64,000 bases of DNA from Streptomyces rugosispiralis (GTDB lineage Bacteria; Actinomycetota; Actinomycetes; Streptomycetales; Streptomycetaceae), in assembly GCF_024505145.1 (NCBI RefSeq), contig NZ_JANIAA010000009.1, positions 1 to 64,000 on the forward strand, in the 5' to 3' direction. Under the pieces are notes generated by a model that did no database searches, had not been told where the DNA came from, and saw only the letters and a program-made list of their open reading frames with translations. The position numbers and the translations under genes are program-made. Below are positions 43,763 to 51,685 of the stretch, in pieces; the first letter of the stretch is position 1; each line of letters opens with the position of its first letter.

Positions 43763-43891
43763 AGGTTGATCCCCTTCCGGATGTAACGTCCATGCAGTGG
43801 TGACGCTCCGAGTCAAGCGCATGCCCAGGTGGTGCGGGAGCGTGTGTGGGGATGGTGTGTGAGTCACCGGCGCACACCCCGTGCGAAAGGC

Positions 43892-43924
43892 GGTACTCAG
43901 CGGGTACTCAACGGGTACTCATGG
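43892..43924 (+). repeat. Three 11-bp direct repeats upstream of the MgtC-like gene
   Basis: GGTACTCAGCG, GGTACTCAACG and GGTACTCATGG follow each other without spacers, so an identical GGTACTCA is presented once per helical turn on one face of the DNA, 87-119 bases before the mgtC-like start. An operator is more likely than a random repeat. Confidence 0.6.
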
Positions 43925-44010
43925 GGGACCGCGGTCGAGGGAAGGGACCGTGAGGGGCGGGCGGACCGGATGGAGCGGATCCATCCACAGGCCGGACAGA
44001 AGGGACGGAT

Positions 44011-44799
44011 GTGCAACTGATCGCCGCTCCGATGTGGGAATTCGGTGCCGACCAGGGAGTGCGGCAGTTCGCCGAGCTCGGCGTAGCGCTGGTGCTGTCC
44101 ACCCTGATCGGGCTCGAGAGGGCGGTGCAGCAGAAGAGCGCCGGGCTGCGCACCCACACCCTGGTGGGGGTGGGCAGCGCGCTGTTCATGCAGGTCTCCC
44201 AGTACGGCTTCGCCGATGTGCTGCTCCGCGACCACGTCAGCCTCGACCCCTCGCGGGTGGCGGCGCAGATCGTCTCCGGTATCGGCTTCATCGGCGGCGG
44301 CCTGATCTTCGTCCGGCGGGACGCCGTCCGCGGTCTGACCACCGCCGCGACCGTCTGGCTGACCTGTGCGGTGGGCATGGCCTGCGGCGGTGGTCTGGCC
44401 CTGCTGGCCACCGCCGCCACCGCGGTGCACTTCCTGGTGATCCGGGGCTATCCGGTGCTCACCCGGCGGCTGCCGACCGTCTGGTCCGCCGAGCGGGTGG
44501 AGTTGCAGCTCTCGTACCGGGTGGGCGCCGGGCTGCTGCCGCGGGTGCTGGAGCTGTGCACGGCCGCCGGGTACAAGGTGCTGCGGGTCCGGGTGGACCG
44601 GGCGCCGTGGAAGGGCCGGGACCGCACCGCCCGGATCGTCCGGGCCGAGGAGGAGGCCCGGCCCTCCGATACGGGCGTCGCCGAGGTGGTGCTCGCCCTC
44701 GAGGGCACCGGGGACGTCCTCCGGCTGGTCGGGGAGATCTCCGAGCTGGACGGCGTCCTCGGCGCCGACGCCGGCCACGACCTCGACGCCTCCGACTGA
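44011..44799 (+). CDS. MgtC/SapB-family membrane protein
   Basis: A 262-residue protein. The N-terminal 150 residues form the MgtC domain with about four or five helices and the family signatures LIGLERAVQQKSAGLRTHTLVGVGSALF and QIVSGIGFIGGGLIF, followed by RGLTTAATVW. The C-terminal 100 residues form an ACT-like soluble domain. In pathogens MgtC acts in Mg2+ limitation and inhibits ATP synthase; in soil bacteria it probably serves Mg2+ or phosphate stress. It starts at GTG 44011 behind GAAGGGA. I saw no Mg2+ riboswitch, but three 11-bp repeats lie upstream. Confidence 0.88.
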   Translation: MQLIAAPMWEFGADQGVRQFAELGVALVLSTLIGLERAVQQKSAGLRTHTLVGVGSALFMQVSQYGFADVLLRDHVSLDPSRVAAQIVSGIGFIGGGLIFVRRDAVRGLTTAATVWLTCAVGMACGGGLALLATAATAVHFLVIRGYPVLTRRLPTVWSAERVELQLSYRVGAGLLPRVLELCTAAGYKVLRVRVDRAPWKGRDRTARIVRAEEEARPSDTGVAEVVLALEGTGDVLRLVGEISELDGVLGADAGHDLDASD

Positions 44800-44818
44800 C
44801 GATCCGGCGGGAACGAGG

Positions 44819-45730
44819 TCAGAGCGCCCGCGCCCGGAGGCGGCGCAGCATCCGCGCGTCGTCGAACCCCACCTCCCGAGCCGCGGCCGCCACCGTCGAG
44901 CCCTGGCCGATCAGATGCTCCGCGCGCTCCAGCCGCAGCGTCTGCTGGTAGCACAGCGGGGTGAGCCCGCCGGTGGCGCGGGTGAACAGCCGGGTGAGGG
45001 TACGTTCGCTGACCCCCGCCCCGACGGCCAGCCGCGCCGGCGACAGCGGTTCGGTGAACCGCGTGTCGATGACGTCCTGGACCCGGTGGACCACGTCGTC
45101 CAGATGGGCGCGGTGCCGCAGCATCGCGCTGGCCTGCGGCTCTTCGCCGTTGCGGCGGGCGTAGATGACCATGTTCCGGGCCACTTGGGCGGCGAGCGCC
45201 GGTCCGTGCCGCACGGCCAGCAGATGCAGCGCCAGATCGATACCGCTGGCGATGCCCGCCGAGGTCACGACCCGGTCGTCGGTGGTGAACAGCACATCCC
45301 GGACCACCGTCGCCCGGGGGTGCCGGGCCGCCAGTTCGTCCTGCAGCTCATGGTGGGTGGTGCACCGGCGGCCGTCCAGCAGCCCCGCCCGTCCCAGCGC
45401 CAGCGCCCCGGCGCATACGCTGGCCACAGTGGACCCGGCCGCGTGGTGGGCGCACAGCCGCGCCGGCGACTCCGGACCGGGAGCCCGGCCGTCGTACGGC
45501 GGCGAGGTGCGTCGGCCCGGCACCACGACCAGGTCGTCCGGGCCCGTCGTGGGCCACTCGGTCCGCGCGTTGAGCGTCAGACCCTGGGCGCTGGGGACCA
45601 GCTCCCGGTCGGCCACGTAGCAGAGTTCGTAGGGCAGCCCGAGTTCCGCCGCCGTGCCGAAGACCTGCGCCGGTCCGGCCAGGTCGAGCAGATGGACCCC
45701 GGGCACCAGCACGAACACCACCCGGCTCAT
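44819..45730 (-). CDS. GlxA-family AraC regulator (DJ-1/PfpI domain), short C-terminus
   Basis: A 303-residue regulator. Residues about 1-190 form a DJ-1/PfpI-like domain (VVPGRRTSP, SVCAGALALGRAGLLDGRRCTTHH, VTSAGIASGIDLALHL). The C-terminal AraC domain begins about 215; its first helix-turn-helix (LSPARLAVGAGVSERTLTRLF) is intact, but the protein stops soon after VGFDDARMLRRL, about 15-20 residues earlier than usual, removing the end of the second helix-turn-helix. I found no simple frameshift that restores it. Its start overlaps the isochorismatase stop (ATGA), so the two form an operon. Confidence 0.85.
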   Translation of the reverse strand: MSRVVFVLVPGVHLLDLAGPAQVFGTAAELGLPYELCYVADRELVPSAQGLTLNARTEWPTTGPDDLVVVPGRRTSPPYDGRAPGPESPARLCAHHAAGSTVASVCAGALALGRAGLLDGRRCTTHHELQDELAARHPRATVVRDVLFTTDDRVVTSAGIASGIDLALHLLAVRHGPALAAQVARNMVIYARRNGEEPQASAMLRHRAHLDDVVHRVQDVIDTRFTEPLSPARLAVGAGVSERTLTRLFTRATGGLTPLCYQQTLRLERAEHLIGQGSTVAAAAREVGFDDARMLRRLRARAL

Positions 45731-46278
45731 ACCGTGGAGGCTCCCGGCTCCGCCTCCAGCTCGGCCACCGTGGCGATGCGCGCGAACCGGTCGCGCAGCA
45801 CCGCCTCCGTACGCTCCACGATCGCCTCGGCGCTCAGCGCGCCGAGCGGATGGGTGGTGGTGGCGTCGGTGACGAACACGACCCCGTACCCCAGATCGCT
45901 ACCGACCCGGGCGGTGGTCTCCACGCACTGCTCGGTGCGGATCCCGCAGACCACCAGCTCGCGCACGCCCGCCTCGGTCAGCAGCCGCTGGAGCCGGGTG
46001 GTGGTGAACGCGTTGTGCGCGGTCTTGTGGAGGACCGGCTCACCCGGAGCCGGCCGCTCCAGCTCTTCCAGCGGCCGGATGTGCCCCTGCTCCGGGTCGA
46101 ACGCGCCCCCGCTGCCGGGCTCGGTGTGCAGCACCCAGATCACCTGGTCCCCCTCGGCACGGGCGAGGCGGACCAGCCGGTTGACCGGATCCGCGATCTT
46201 CGGGTTGGCGATCCGCTCCCAGGACGGGAGGGCGCGGAAGGATTCCTGGACATCGATGACGATCAGCGCTCGCTTCAT
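45727..46278 (-). CDS. Isochorismatase-family cysteine hydrolase
   Basis: A 183-residue cysteine hydrolase. The catalytic triad is intact: Asp in VIDVQESF (about 9), Lys in LHKTAHNAF (about 86) and Cys in GIRTEQCVETTAR (about 118), preceded by the usual cis-peptide region. ATG 46278 starts the fold directly. It is the first gene of a two-gene operon with a GlxA-type regulator, a pairing frequent in actinobacteria. Family substrates are amides such as nicotinamide, N-carbamoyl compounds or isochorismate; which one cannot be told. Confidence 0.88.
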   Translation of the reverse strand: MKRALIVIDVQESFRALPSWERIANPKIADPVNRLVRLARAEGDQVIWVLHTEPGSGGAFDPEQGHIRPLEELERPAPGEPVLHKTAHNAFTTTRLQRLLTEAGVRELVVCGIRTEQCVETTARVGSDLGYGVVFVTDATTTHPLGALSAEAIVERTEAVLRDRFARIATVAELEAEPGASTV

Positions 46279-46386
46279 GGTCCCCAGTCTGACCAGGGAC
46301 GAACGCCACCGACCAGACACGATCGGGGCCGGTGACGGAACGATCCGGTCAGCACCGCCGTCATCCAGAACGAGCCGCGTGCCCGC

Positions 46387-47244
46387 TCAGTACGTGTAGA
46401 AGCCCGAGCCCGTCTTGCGTCCCATGCGGCCCGCGTCCACCATCCGCAGCAGCAGCGGGGGAGCGGCGTACAGCGGCTCCTTGTACTCCTCGTACATCGA
46501 GTCGGCGATCGCCACGATGGTGTCCAGGCCGATCAGATCGGACAGCTTCAGCGGGCCCATCGGATGGGCGCAGCCCAGCTCCATGCCGTTGTCGATGTCC
46601 TCGCGGCTGGCGATCCCGGACTCGAACATCCGGATGGCGGACAGCAGATACGGGATGAGCAGCGCGTTGACCACGAACCCCGCGCGGTCCTGGGCGCGGA
46701 TGGCGTGCTTGCCCAGGATGTCGCCGACCAGCGCCTCGGAGCGCTTGATGGTCTCGTCACCGGTGGTGAGCGCCGGGATCAGCTCCACCAGCGCCTGCAC
46801 CGGCGCCGGGTTGAAGAAGTGGATGCCGATCACCTGGTCCGGGCGGGAGGTGGCGACGGCCAGCTTGACCAGCGGGATGGACGAGGTGTTGGAGGCGAGG
46901 ATCGCGTCCGGGCGGGTCACCACCTGGTCGAGGACCTGGAAGATCTCCGTCTTGACCTGCTCGTTCTCGACGACCGCCTCGATCACCAGATCACGGTCGG
47001 CGAATTCCCCCAGATCGGTGGTGAAGCTCAGCCGGTCCAGCGTCGCGTCGCGCTGCTCCTCGGTGATCTTGCCGCGCTCGGCGGCCTTCCCGAGGGAGTT
47101 GGTCAGCCGGGTACGCCCTATCTCCAGGGCCTCGCCCGTGGTCTCCGCGACCATGACGTCCAGGCCGGATCGGGCGCACACCTCCGCGATGCCCGCGCCC
47201 ATCTGGCCACAGCCCACCACTCCGACGCGTTCGATGTCGGTCAC
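46387..47244 (-). CDS. 3-hydroxybutyryl-CoA dehydrogenase
   Basis: A 285-residue 3-hydroxyacyl-CoA dehydrogenase. The NAD motif GCGQMGAGIAEV begins about residue 11, SNTSSIPL and HFFNPAPV carry the catalytic region, and the C-terminal domain has GFVVNALLIPYL and HPMGPLKLSDLIGLD. Length and sequence match the single-domain 3-hydroxybutyryl-CoA dehydrogenases of Streptomyces, which supply butyryl-CoA/crotonyl-CoA for ethylmalonyl-CoA or storage polymer metabolism. It starts at GTG 47244 after a modest AAAGG site. It is monocistronic as far as visible. Confidence 0.92.
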   Translation of the reverse strand: MTDIERVGVVGCGQMGAGIAEVCARSGLDVMVAETTGEALEIGRTRLTNSLGKAAERGKITEEQRDATLDRLSFTTDLGEFADRDLVIEAVVENEQVKTEIFQVLDQVVTRPDAILASNTSSIPLVKLAVATSRPDQVIGIHFFNPAPVQALVELIPALTTGDETIKRSEALVGDILGKHAIRAQDRAGFVVNALLIPYLLSAIRMFESGIASREDIDNGMELGCAHPMGPLKLSDLIGLDTIVAIADSMYEEYKEPLYAAPPLLLRMVDAGRMGRKTGSGFYTY

Positions 47245-47321
47245 ATCGTGCCTTTCGCTGGTCCAACTGTCCGTTGTGTCGTCCCCCTGTCGCCCCAGAC
47301 GTTACCCTCCGGTTATCGGTA

Positions 47322-47363
47322 GGGGGCGGGCCGGGGCCGGAAATCCGGCCCCGGCCCGCCCCC
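47322..47363 (-). terminator. Very strong terminator of the GH74 gene
   Basis: A perfect 19-bp GC stem (47322-47340 with 47345-47363) and an AAAT loop start four bases beyond the GH74 stop. It also shields the 3-hydroxybutyryl-CoA dehydrogenase promoter region. Confidence 0.85.
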
Positions 47364-47367
47364 GCCG

Positions 47368-49686
47368 TCAGGAGATGTCGCCGCGCAGGATGCCGCGCCC
47401 GTTGGTGGCCAGGTAGACCCGTCCGTAGACCCGTGGGTCGCCGGTGATGGAGCCGCCCGTCCAGCCCCACTGATGGGCGTCGTCGTTGATCCGGGTCCAG
47501 CTCGCCCCGGCGTCCGTGGAGCGGAAGATGCCGCGTACCCCGCCGATTTTCGCGCTGGTGTAGAGCGCCTGGTACGAGGCGCCCGGCGCCGCCTTCCCGA
47601 AGCCGATGGTGTCCGCCTGCTGGACACCGCTCAGCTTGGTGAAGGTCGCGCCGGAGTCCGTGGAGTGCCACAGCCCGTACGCCCCGCCGGTGCTGCCGCC
47701 CGCGAGCCAGATGTCGCCCTCGGCGCCCGGCAGCGCCTTGAACCGCACCGGGCCGTCGGCCGGCAGCCCGGCGGACGCCCTGGCGGTGAAGGTGGCGCCG
47801 CCGTCGGTGGAGACGTAGAAGGTGCCCGCCTTGAAGCCGTAGAACTTCTTGGGGTTCTTACGGTCGGACTCCACGACCGCCCCGGCCGGGATGCCGTTCG
47901 ACGCCGACCAGGAGTTGCCGAAACCGGTGGTGTGGTAGACGGCCGAGGTGCCCTCCGGGGCCCAGACGAAGCCGCTGCCGTCGGCCGCCGCGGCCACCGT
48001 GCCACCGCCGGTGACCCCGGACGGCTCGCTGCCCTGGAACCAGTTGGCGCCGTTGTCGGTCGAGAAGGCGATCCGTGGCGCGGAGTCGTTGTTGCCCACT
48101 CGGACCACGGTGTTCGGACTGGTCTCGGCGTAGTCCAGGCTGGTGGTCGTGGTGAACGTCGGCGAGGTGTACATCCTCGCCGGCACCGCGTCGAGATCGG
48201 TGTGCCGGAAGCCCCCGATGTCACCGAGCGCGCTGAGCAGCGGGGCGCCGGTGGGCGGGCTGGCCAGATCGTTGACCGCCGTCTCCTCCAGGCCCCTGAC
48301 CATGGGCGTGATGGCGATTTTGCCGCCCGTGTCCCAGTTTCCGAGGTTCTCCGTGCCGTAGACCGTCGCCCCCGTGCCGTACATCATCCGGTTGGAGTCG
48401 AACGGGTCGATCTCCAGCGCCTCGGTCATCCACCCCAGCTTCGGGGTGACTTCGGGCGGGGTGGGGTTGGTGCCGAAGGTCAGCCAGGGGACGGCACTGA
48501 CGTCCTGGGTGTAGCGGAAGGACCGGTTCGGGTAGCTGGTGAAGTCCCAGGCCCGGGTCCAGGTGGCGCCGGAGTCGGTGGAGCGGAAGATCTGGGTGTC
48601 CGGCCACCAGGAGCTGTAGCCGGTCACCATCAGCGTGCCGGGCTTCTGGCGGTCCACCGTGAGCCCGCTGTAGCCGAAGTAGGTGTCGGCGTCCGCCATG
48701 GGGCTGATGTTCTTCCACTCCCCGGTGGCCGTGGTGTACCGCCACACCTGGCCCTTCTCCCCGTCGTACGGGCCGCCCTTGTCGCTGGTGGTGACGTACA
48801 GATAGCCGTTCTTGGCGTCCAGGACACCCTTGTGGGAGAGATAGCCGGTCGGCTGCCCGGCCACCCGCGACCAGGTGGCGCCCGCGTCCGTCGAGCGGTA
48901 GACGGTGTTGTCCTTGTCCGCCACGCCCACGTAGACGGTCTTCGTGGCGCTGCCGGCGGAGCCGGTGCGCTCGTCGAAGGTCACCCACACCACGCCCTGG
49001 TTGTCGCTCAGATAGCCGCTGGTGTCGCTCGCGTCCTGGACGTATGTGCCGGGGTTGGGGAAGGACGTCACCTTCGACCAGGTGACACCGGAGTCGGTCG
49101 AGCGCCACAGCCCATTGCCGCTCGGCGCGCCGAGATAGAGCACGCTGTTCCGGTTCGGGTCCACCGCCAGCCGCTCACCCATGCCGCGGCCGGGCATATT
49201 GCCGCCCAGCTTGAAGGGGAGGGTGGTGGACTGCCAGCTCGCGCCCCGGTTGGACGAGCGGAGGATCGCACCGTTGCCCGGGTCCCAGCTGTTGGTGTAC
49301 GTACCGGCCGCCACATAGACCTTGTTGGGATCCACCGAGTCGCTGGCCAGGCTCACCACCCCGGTCCAGCCCCAGTGGTCCCAGTCCAGCGAGTCCAGCA
49401 GCGGCACCCATCGCTTGCCGGACTGGTCCCAGCGGTACGCCCCGCCGATGTCGGTGCGGGCGTAGGCGAGGTTCTTCTCCTTGCGGTTGAAGACGATGCC
49501 GGGGACGAAGCCGCCGCCGTCCACGCGGACGTTCTTCCAGGTGTAGGCGTCGGCCTGGGCGGTGCCCCGGGCGGGGGCGGCTTCGGGGCGGGCCGCGGCG
49601 GGGGAGGCCGCCGCGGTGAGTAATCCGCCGACGAGCGCCAGCGCGGCCATGAGCGCGCCGACCGGTCTTCTGCCGTTGCTGCGCAC
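47368..49686 (-). CDS. Secreted GH74 xyloglucanase
   Basis: A 772-residue secreted enzyme of family GH74. A signal peptide (1-32) is followed by two seven-bladed beta-propellers built from sialidase-like repeats (many STDxGxTW motifs). The catalytic aspartates are in ARTDIGGAYRWD (about 79) and SALGDIGGFRH (about 489), one per propeller, as in known xyloglucanases. It ends with the catalytic domain, without a cellulose-binding module. GTG 49686 behind AGAGGAAG starts the signal peptide. Codon 22 (49623-49621), inside the signal peptide, is TTA, so secretion of this enzyme should depend on bldA. The CebR-type box at 49748-49761 lies upstream. Confidence 0.92.
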   Translation of the reverse strand: MRSNGRRPVGALMAALALVGGLLTAAASPAAARPEAAPARGTAQADAYTWKNVRVDGGGFVPGIVFNRKEKNLAYARTDIGGAYRWDQSGKRWVPLLDSLDWDHWGWTGVVSLASDSVDPNKVYVAAGTYTNSWDPGNGAILRSSNRGASWQSTTLPFKLGGNMPGRGMGERLAVDPNRNSVLYLGAPSGNGLWRSTDSGVTWSKVTSFPNPGTYVQDASDTSGYLSDNQGVVWVTFDERTGSAGSATKTVYVGVADKDNTVYRSTDAGATWSRVAGQPTGYLSHKGVLDAKNGYLYVTTSDKGGPYDGEKGQVWRYTTATGEWKNISPMADADTYFGYSGLTVDRQKPGTLMVTGYSSWWPDTQIFRSTDSGATWTRAWDFTSYPNRSFRYTQDVSAVPWLTFGTNPTPPEVTPKLGWMTEALEIDPFDSNRMMYGTGATVYGTENLGNWDTGGKIAITPMVRGLEETAVNDLASPPTGAPLLSALGDIGGFRHTDLDAVPARMYTSPTFTTTTSLDYAETSPNTVVRVGNNDSAPRIAFSTDNGANWFQGSEPSGVTGGGTVAAAADGSGFVWAPEGTSAVYHTTGFGNSWSASNGIPAGAVVESDRKNPKKFYGFKAGTFYVSTDGGATFTARASAGLPADGPVRFKALPGAEGDIWLAGGSTGGAYGLWHSTDSGATFTKLSGVQQADTIGFGKAAPGASYQALYTSAKIGGVRGIFRSTDAGASWTRINDDAHQWGWTGGSITGDPRVYGRVYLATNGRGILRGDIS

Positions 49687-49747
49687 GGGAACTTCCTCTC
49701 CGGACGTGGGGGTAGTGAGCCATGAGGGCCATGCGGGCGAGGGTATT

Positions 49748-49761
49748 TGGGAGCGCTCCCA
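49748..49761. promoter_or_regulatory. CebR-type operator
   Basis: TGGGAGCGCTCCCA is the perfect 14-bp palindrome bound by CebR, the LacI-family cellobiose-responsive repressor that controls cellulolytic genes in Streptomyces. It sits 62 bases upstream of the GH74 start, in the divergent gap to the GHL10 gene (starts 49944). Control of GH74 is very likely, and of GHL10 possible. Confidence 0.85.
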
Positions 49762-49943
49762 TGCGTGCGTCATCCGATGCTAGCGGCCGGATGGCCGTGC
49801 GAGAAGGGTGAAGTCAAGGGGTCCTCAAGGGGTGTTGGGCCCGACCGTCCCGGATTCGCGGTAAGCATTGCCGGGCGCCCCACAAGGGCCCCATCATCAG
49901 CGGGAGTTGCCGTGCAGGTCCCTGGGGCGAGGAGCTGAGTTTC

Positions 49944-51176
49944 ATGGGTCGGATCACGCGCAGAAGTCTCACGGTGGCGGCCGCCGGAGCCCTGGCCGCC
50001 ACCGTCACGGCGGGTGACGCGCTGGCGGAGGGGCGGGATGGTGGGCACCGGCCCCAGTTCCGCGGAATGTGGCTGGCCACCGTCGCCAACCGCGACTGGC
50101 CGTCCAAACCCGGTCTCCCCGCGGAGCGGCAGCGGGCCGAGCTGCTGGGCTTCCTCGACACCGCCGTGCACCGCCGGCTCAACGCGGTGGTCTTCCAGGT
50201 GCGGCCGACGGCGGACGCGCTGTGGCCCTCACCGTACGAGCCGTGGGCGGAGTGCCTCACCGGAGCGCAGGGCAAGGACCCGGGCTGGGATCCGCTGGGC
50301 ACCGCCGTGCGCGAGGCGCACCGGCGCGGTCTGGAACTGCACGCCTGGTTCAACCCGTACCGGATCGCCAACCACACCGACCCCTCGCGGCTGATCCCCA
50401 CCCATCCGGCCCGGGTGCACCCCGAGTGGGTCGTGCCGTACGGCGGGAAGCTCTACTACAACCCCGGGCTGCCGGAGGTCCGCCGCTTCGTCCAGGACGC
50501 CATGCTGGACGCGGTCGTGCGCTATGACATCGACGCCGTCCACTGGGACGACTACTTCTACCCGTATCCGGTGGCCGGTCAGGTCTTCGACGACGACGCG
50601 GCGTACGAGCGCCACGGCGCGGGCTTCCCGGACCGCGCGGCCTGGCGGCGGAACAACATCGACCGCCTGGTGTACGAGACGGCCGTGCGCGTCAAACGAC
50701 TGAAGCGGCGGGTGCGGTTCGGCATCAGCCCCTTCGGCGTCTGGCGCAACCAGGCCACCGACCCGCTCGGCTCGGCCACCACGGCGGGGGTGCAGACCTA
50801 CGACGACCTCTACGCGGACACCCGTGGCTGGGTGCGGCGGGGATGGCTGGATTACGTCGTCCCACAGGTCTACTGGAACATCGGCTTCGCCGCCGCCGAC
50901 TACGCGGTGCTCGTCCCCTGGTGGTCGGAGGCGGTCCGGGACACCGGGGTGAACCTCTACATCGGCGAGGCGCTCTACAAGGCGGGCGATCCGGCGCAGC
51001 CCGCGCCCTGGCAGGACCCGGCGGAGCTGTCCCGGCACCTCACCCTCGACCAGGGCTTTCCCCAGGTGCGCGGCAATGTGTACTTCTCGGCGAAGGAAGT
51101 GGCCGCCGACCGCAACGGCGCCATGGCGCGGGTGGTCGCCGACCACTATCCGTATCGCGTCCGCCCGCCCCGCTGA
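49944..51176 (+). CDS. Secreted family-10-like glycosyl hydrolase (GHL10/YngK)
   Basis: A 410-residue protein with a Tat-type signal (TRRSLTVAAAG, cleavage about residue 29). The GHL10 domain shows FRGMWLATVANRDWPS, FQVRPTADALWPSPYEPW, HAWFNPYRIAN, DAVHWDDYFYPYP and GISPFGVWRN, the standard order for the family. The acidic HWDDYF motif is the likely active site. Characterised relatives act on cell-wall glycan or unknown polysaccharides. It starts at ATG 49944 after GAGGAGC. It shares the intergenic region containing a CebR-type box with the GH74 gene. Confidence 0.88.
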   Translation: MGRITRRSLTVAAAGALAATVTAGDALAEGRDGGHRPQFRGMWLATVANRDWPSKPGLPAERQRAELLGFLDTAVHRRLNAVVFQVRPTADALWPSPYEPWAECLTGAQGKDPGWDPLGTAVREAHRRGLELHAWFNPYRIANHTDPSRLIPTHPARVHPEWVVPYGGKLYYNPGLPEVRRFVQDAMLDAVVRYDIDAVHWDDYFYPYPVAGQVFDDDAAYERHGAGFPDRAAWRRNNIDRLVYETAVRVKRLKRRVRFGISPFGVWRNQATDPLGSATTAGVQTYDDLYADTRGWVRRGWLDYVVPQVYWNIGFAAADYAVLVPWWSEAVRDTGVNLYIGEALYKAGDPAQPAPWQDPAELSRHLTLDQGFPQVRGNVYFSAKEVAADRNGAMARVVADHYPYRVRPPR

Positions 51177-51181
51177 CCCGG

Positions 51182-51237
51182 GCCCGGCCCCGTGGGCCCG
51201 GCCCCGTGGGCCCGGCCCCGTGGGCCCGGCCCCGTGG
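51182..51237 (+). repeat. Four perfect copies of a 14-bp repeat after the GHL10 stop
   Basis: GCCCGGCCCCGTGG is repeated four times without mismatch, beginning six bases after the GHL10 TGA. Confidence 0.95.
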
Positions 51238-51266
51238 GGGCGGCTACGGGGTGTCCGGCGGACCAG

Positions 51267-51400
51267 GCGGCGGAGCCGCACACCGATGCGCGCGGCGGAG
51301 CCGCATATCGTCAGGTGCCGGGAAGGGGCGGGCGTCAGCCGCCGGGAAGGGGCGGGGCGGGGAGCGGCCCGACGCGGGCGTCAAGATCCGTCGGACGCCC
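51267..51400 (+). repeat. Dispersed intergenic repeat family, locus B
   Basis: It contains the core GGCGGAGCCGCATATCG at 51294-51310, a diverged partial copy just before it, and two GCCGGGAAGGGGCGGG blocks. It lies in the convergent gap between the GHL10 and DUF1918 genes, where no gene is visible. Confidence 0.8.
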
Positions 51401-51410
51401 CCCGCACCCC

Positions 51411-51617
51411 CTAACGCTGCCCGGGTCCGGCGGCCAGGTGGCGGACGACCGAGTCGGGCCCGGGGGAGAACAGGCACTCATGTCCGTCGTCCTCGTAACG
51501 CACGCGGTAGGGCGGTTCCCCGTTGTCCCCGAGCACTTCGATGATCTCCGCTACACGATCGTGAATTCCGACAACCCTGCCGTGCACCAGCAGCTTGTCG
51601 CCTACGGTCGCCTCCAT
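51411..51617 (-). CDS. DUF1918 protein
   Basis: A 68-residue DUF1918 protein, a small SH3-like beta fold: VGDKLLVHGRVVG then RVAEIIEVLG and PPYRVRYEDDGHECLFSPGPD. It starts at ATG 51617 behind GGGAGGT; longer versions of this frame are unlikely. It is common in actinobacteria with unknown function; the dsrB-like beta-barrel suggests nucleic-acid or protein binding but this is unproved. It lies 68 bases downstream of the EamA gene on the same strand. Confidence 0.85.
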   Translation of the reverse strand: MEATVGDKLLVHGRVVGIHDRVAEIIEVLGDNGEPPYRVRYEDDGHECLFSPGPDSVVRHLAAGPGQR

Positions 51618-51685
51618 GTGCGTGACCTCCCGTCCGCTGGAGGGCAATGCGATCTGCTGAGGGCATGCGATCCCTTGAGGCCAGT

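Noticed and set aside
43829..44020. Small plus-strand frame overlapping the start of the MgtC-like gene
   Set aside because: It runs through the 11-bp repeats, has no ribosome site or motif, and overlaps a well-supported start.
47473..49623. 716-codon plus-strand frame opposite the GH74 gene
   Set aside because: The GH74 frame has clear propeller motifs and catalytic residues; the opposite frame is Gly/Arg/Val-rich with no motif.
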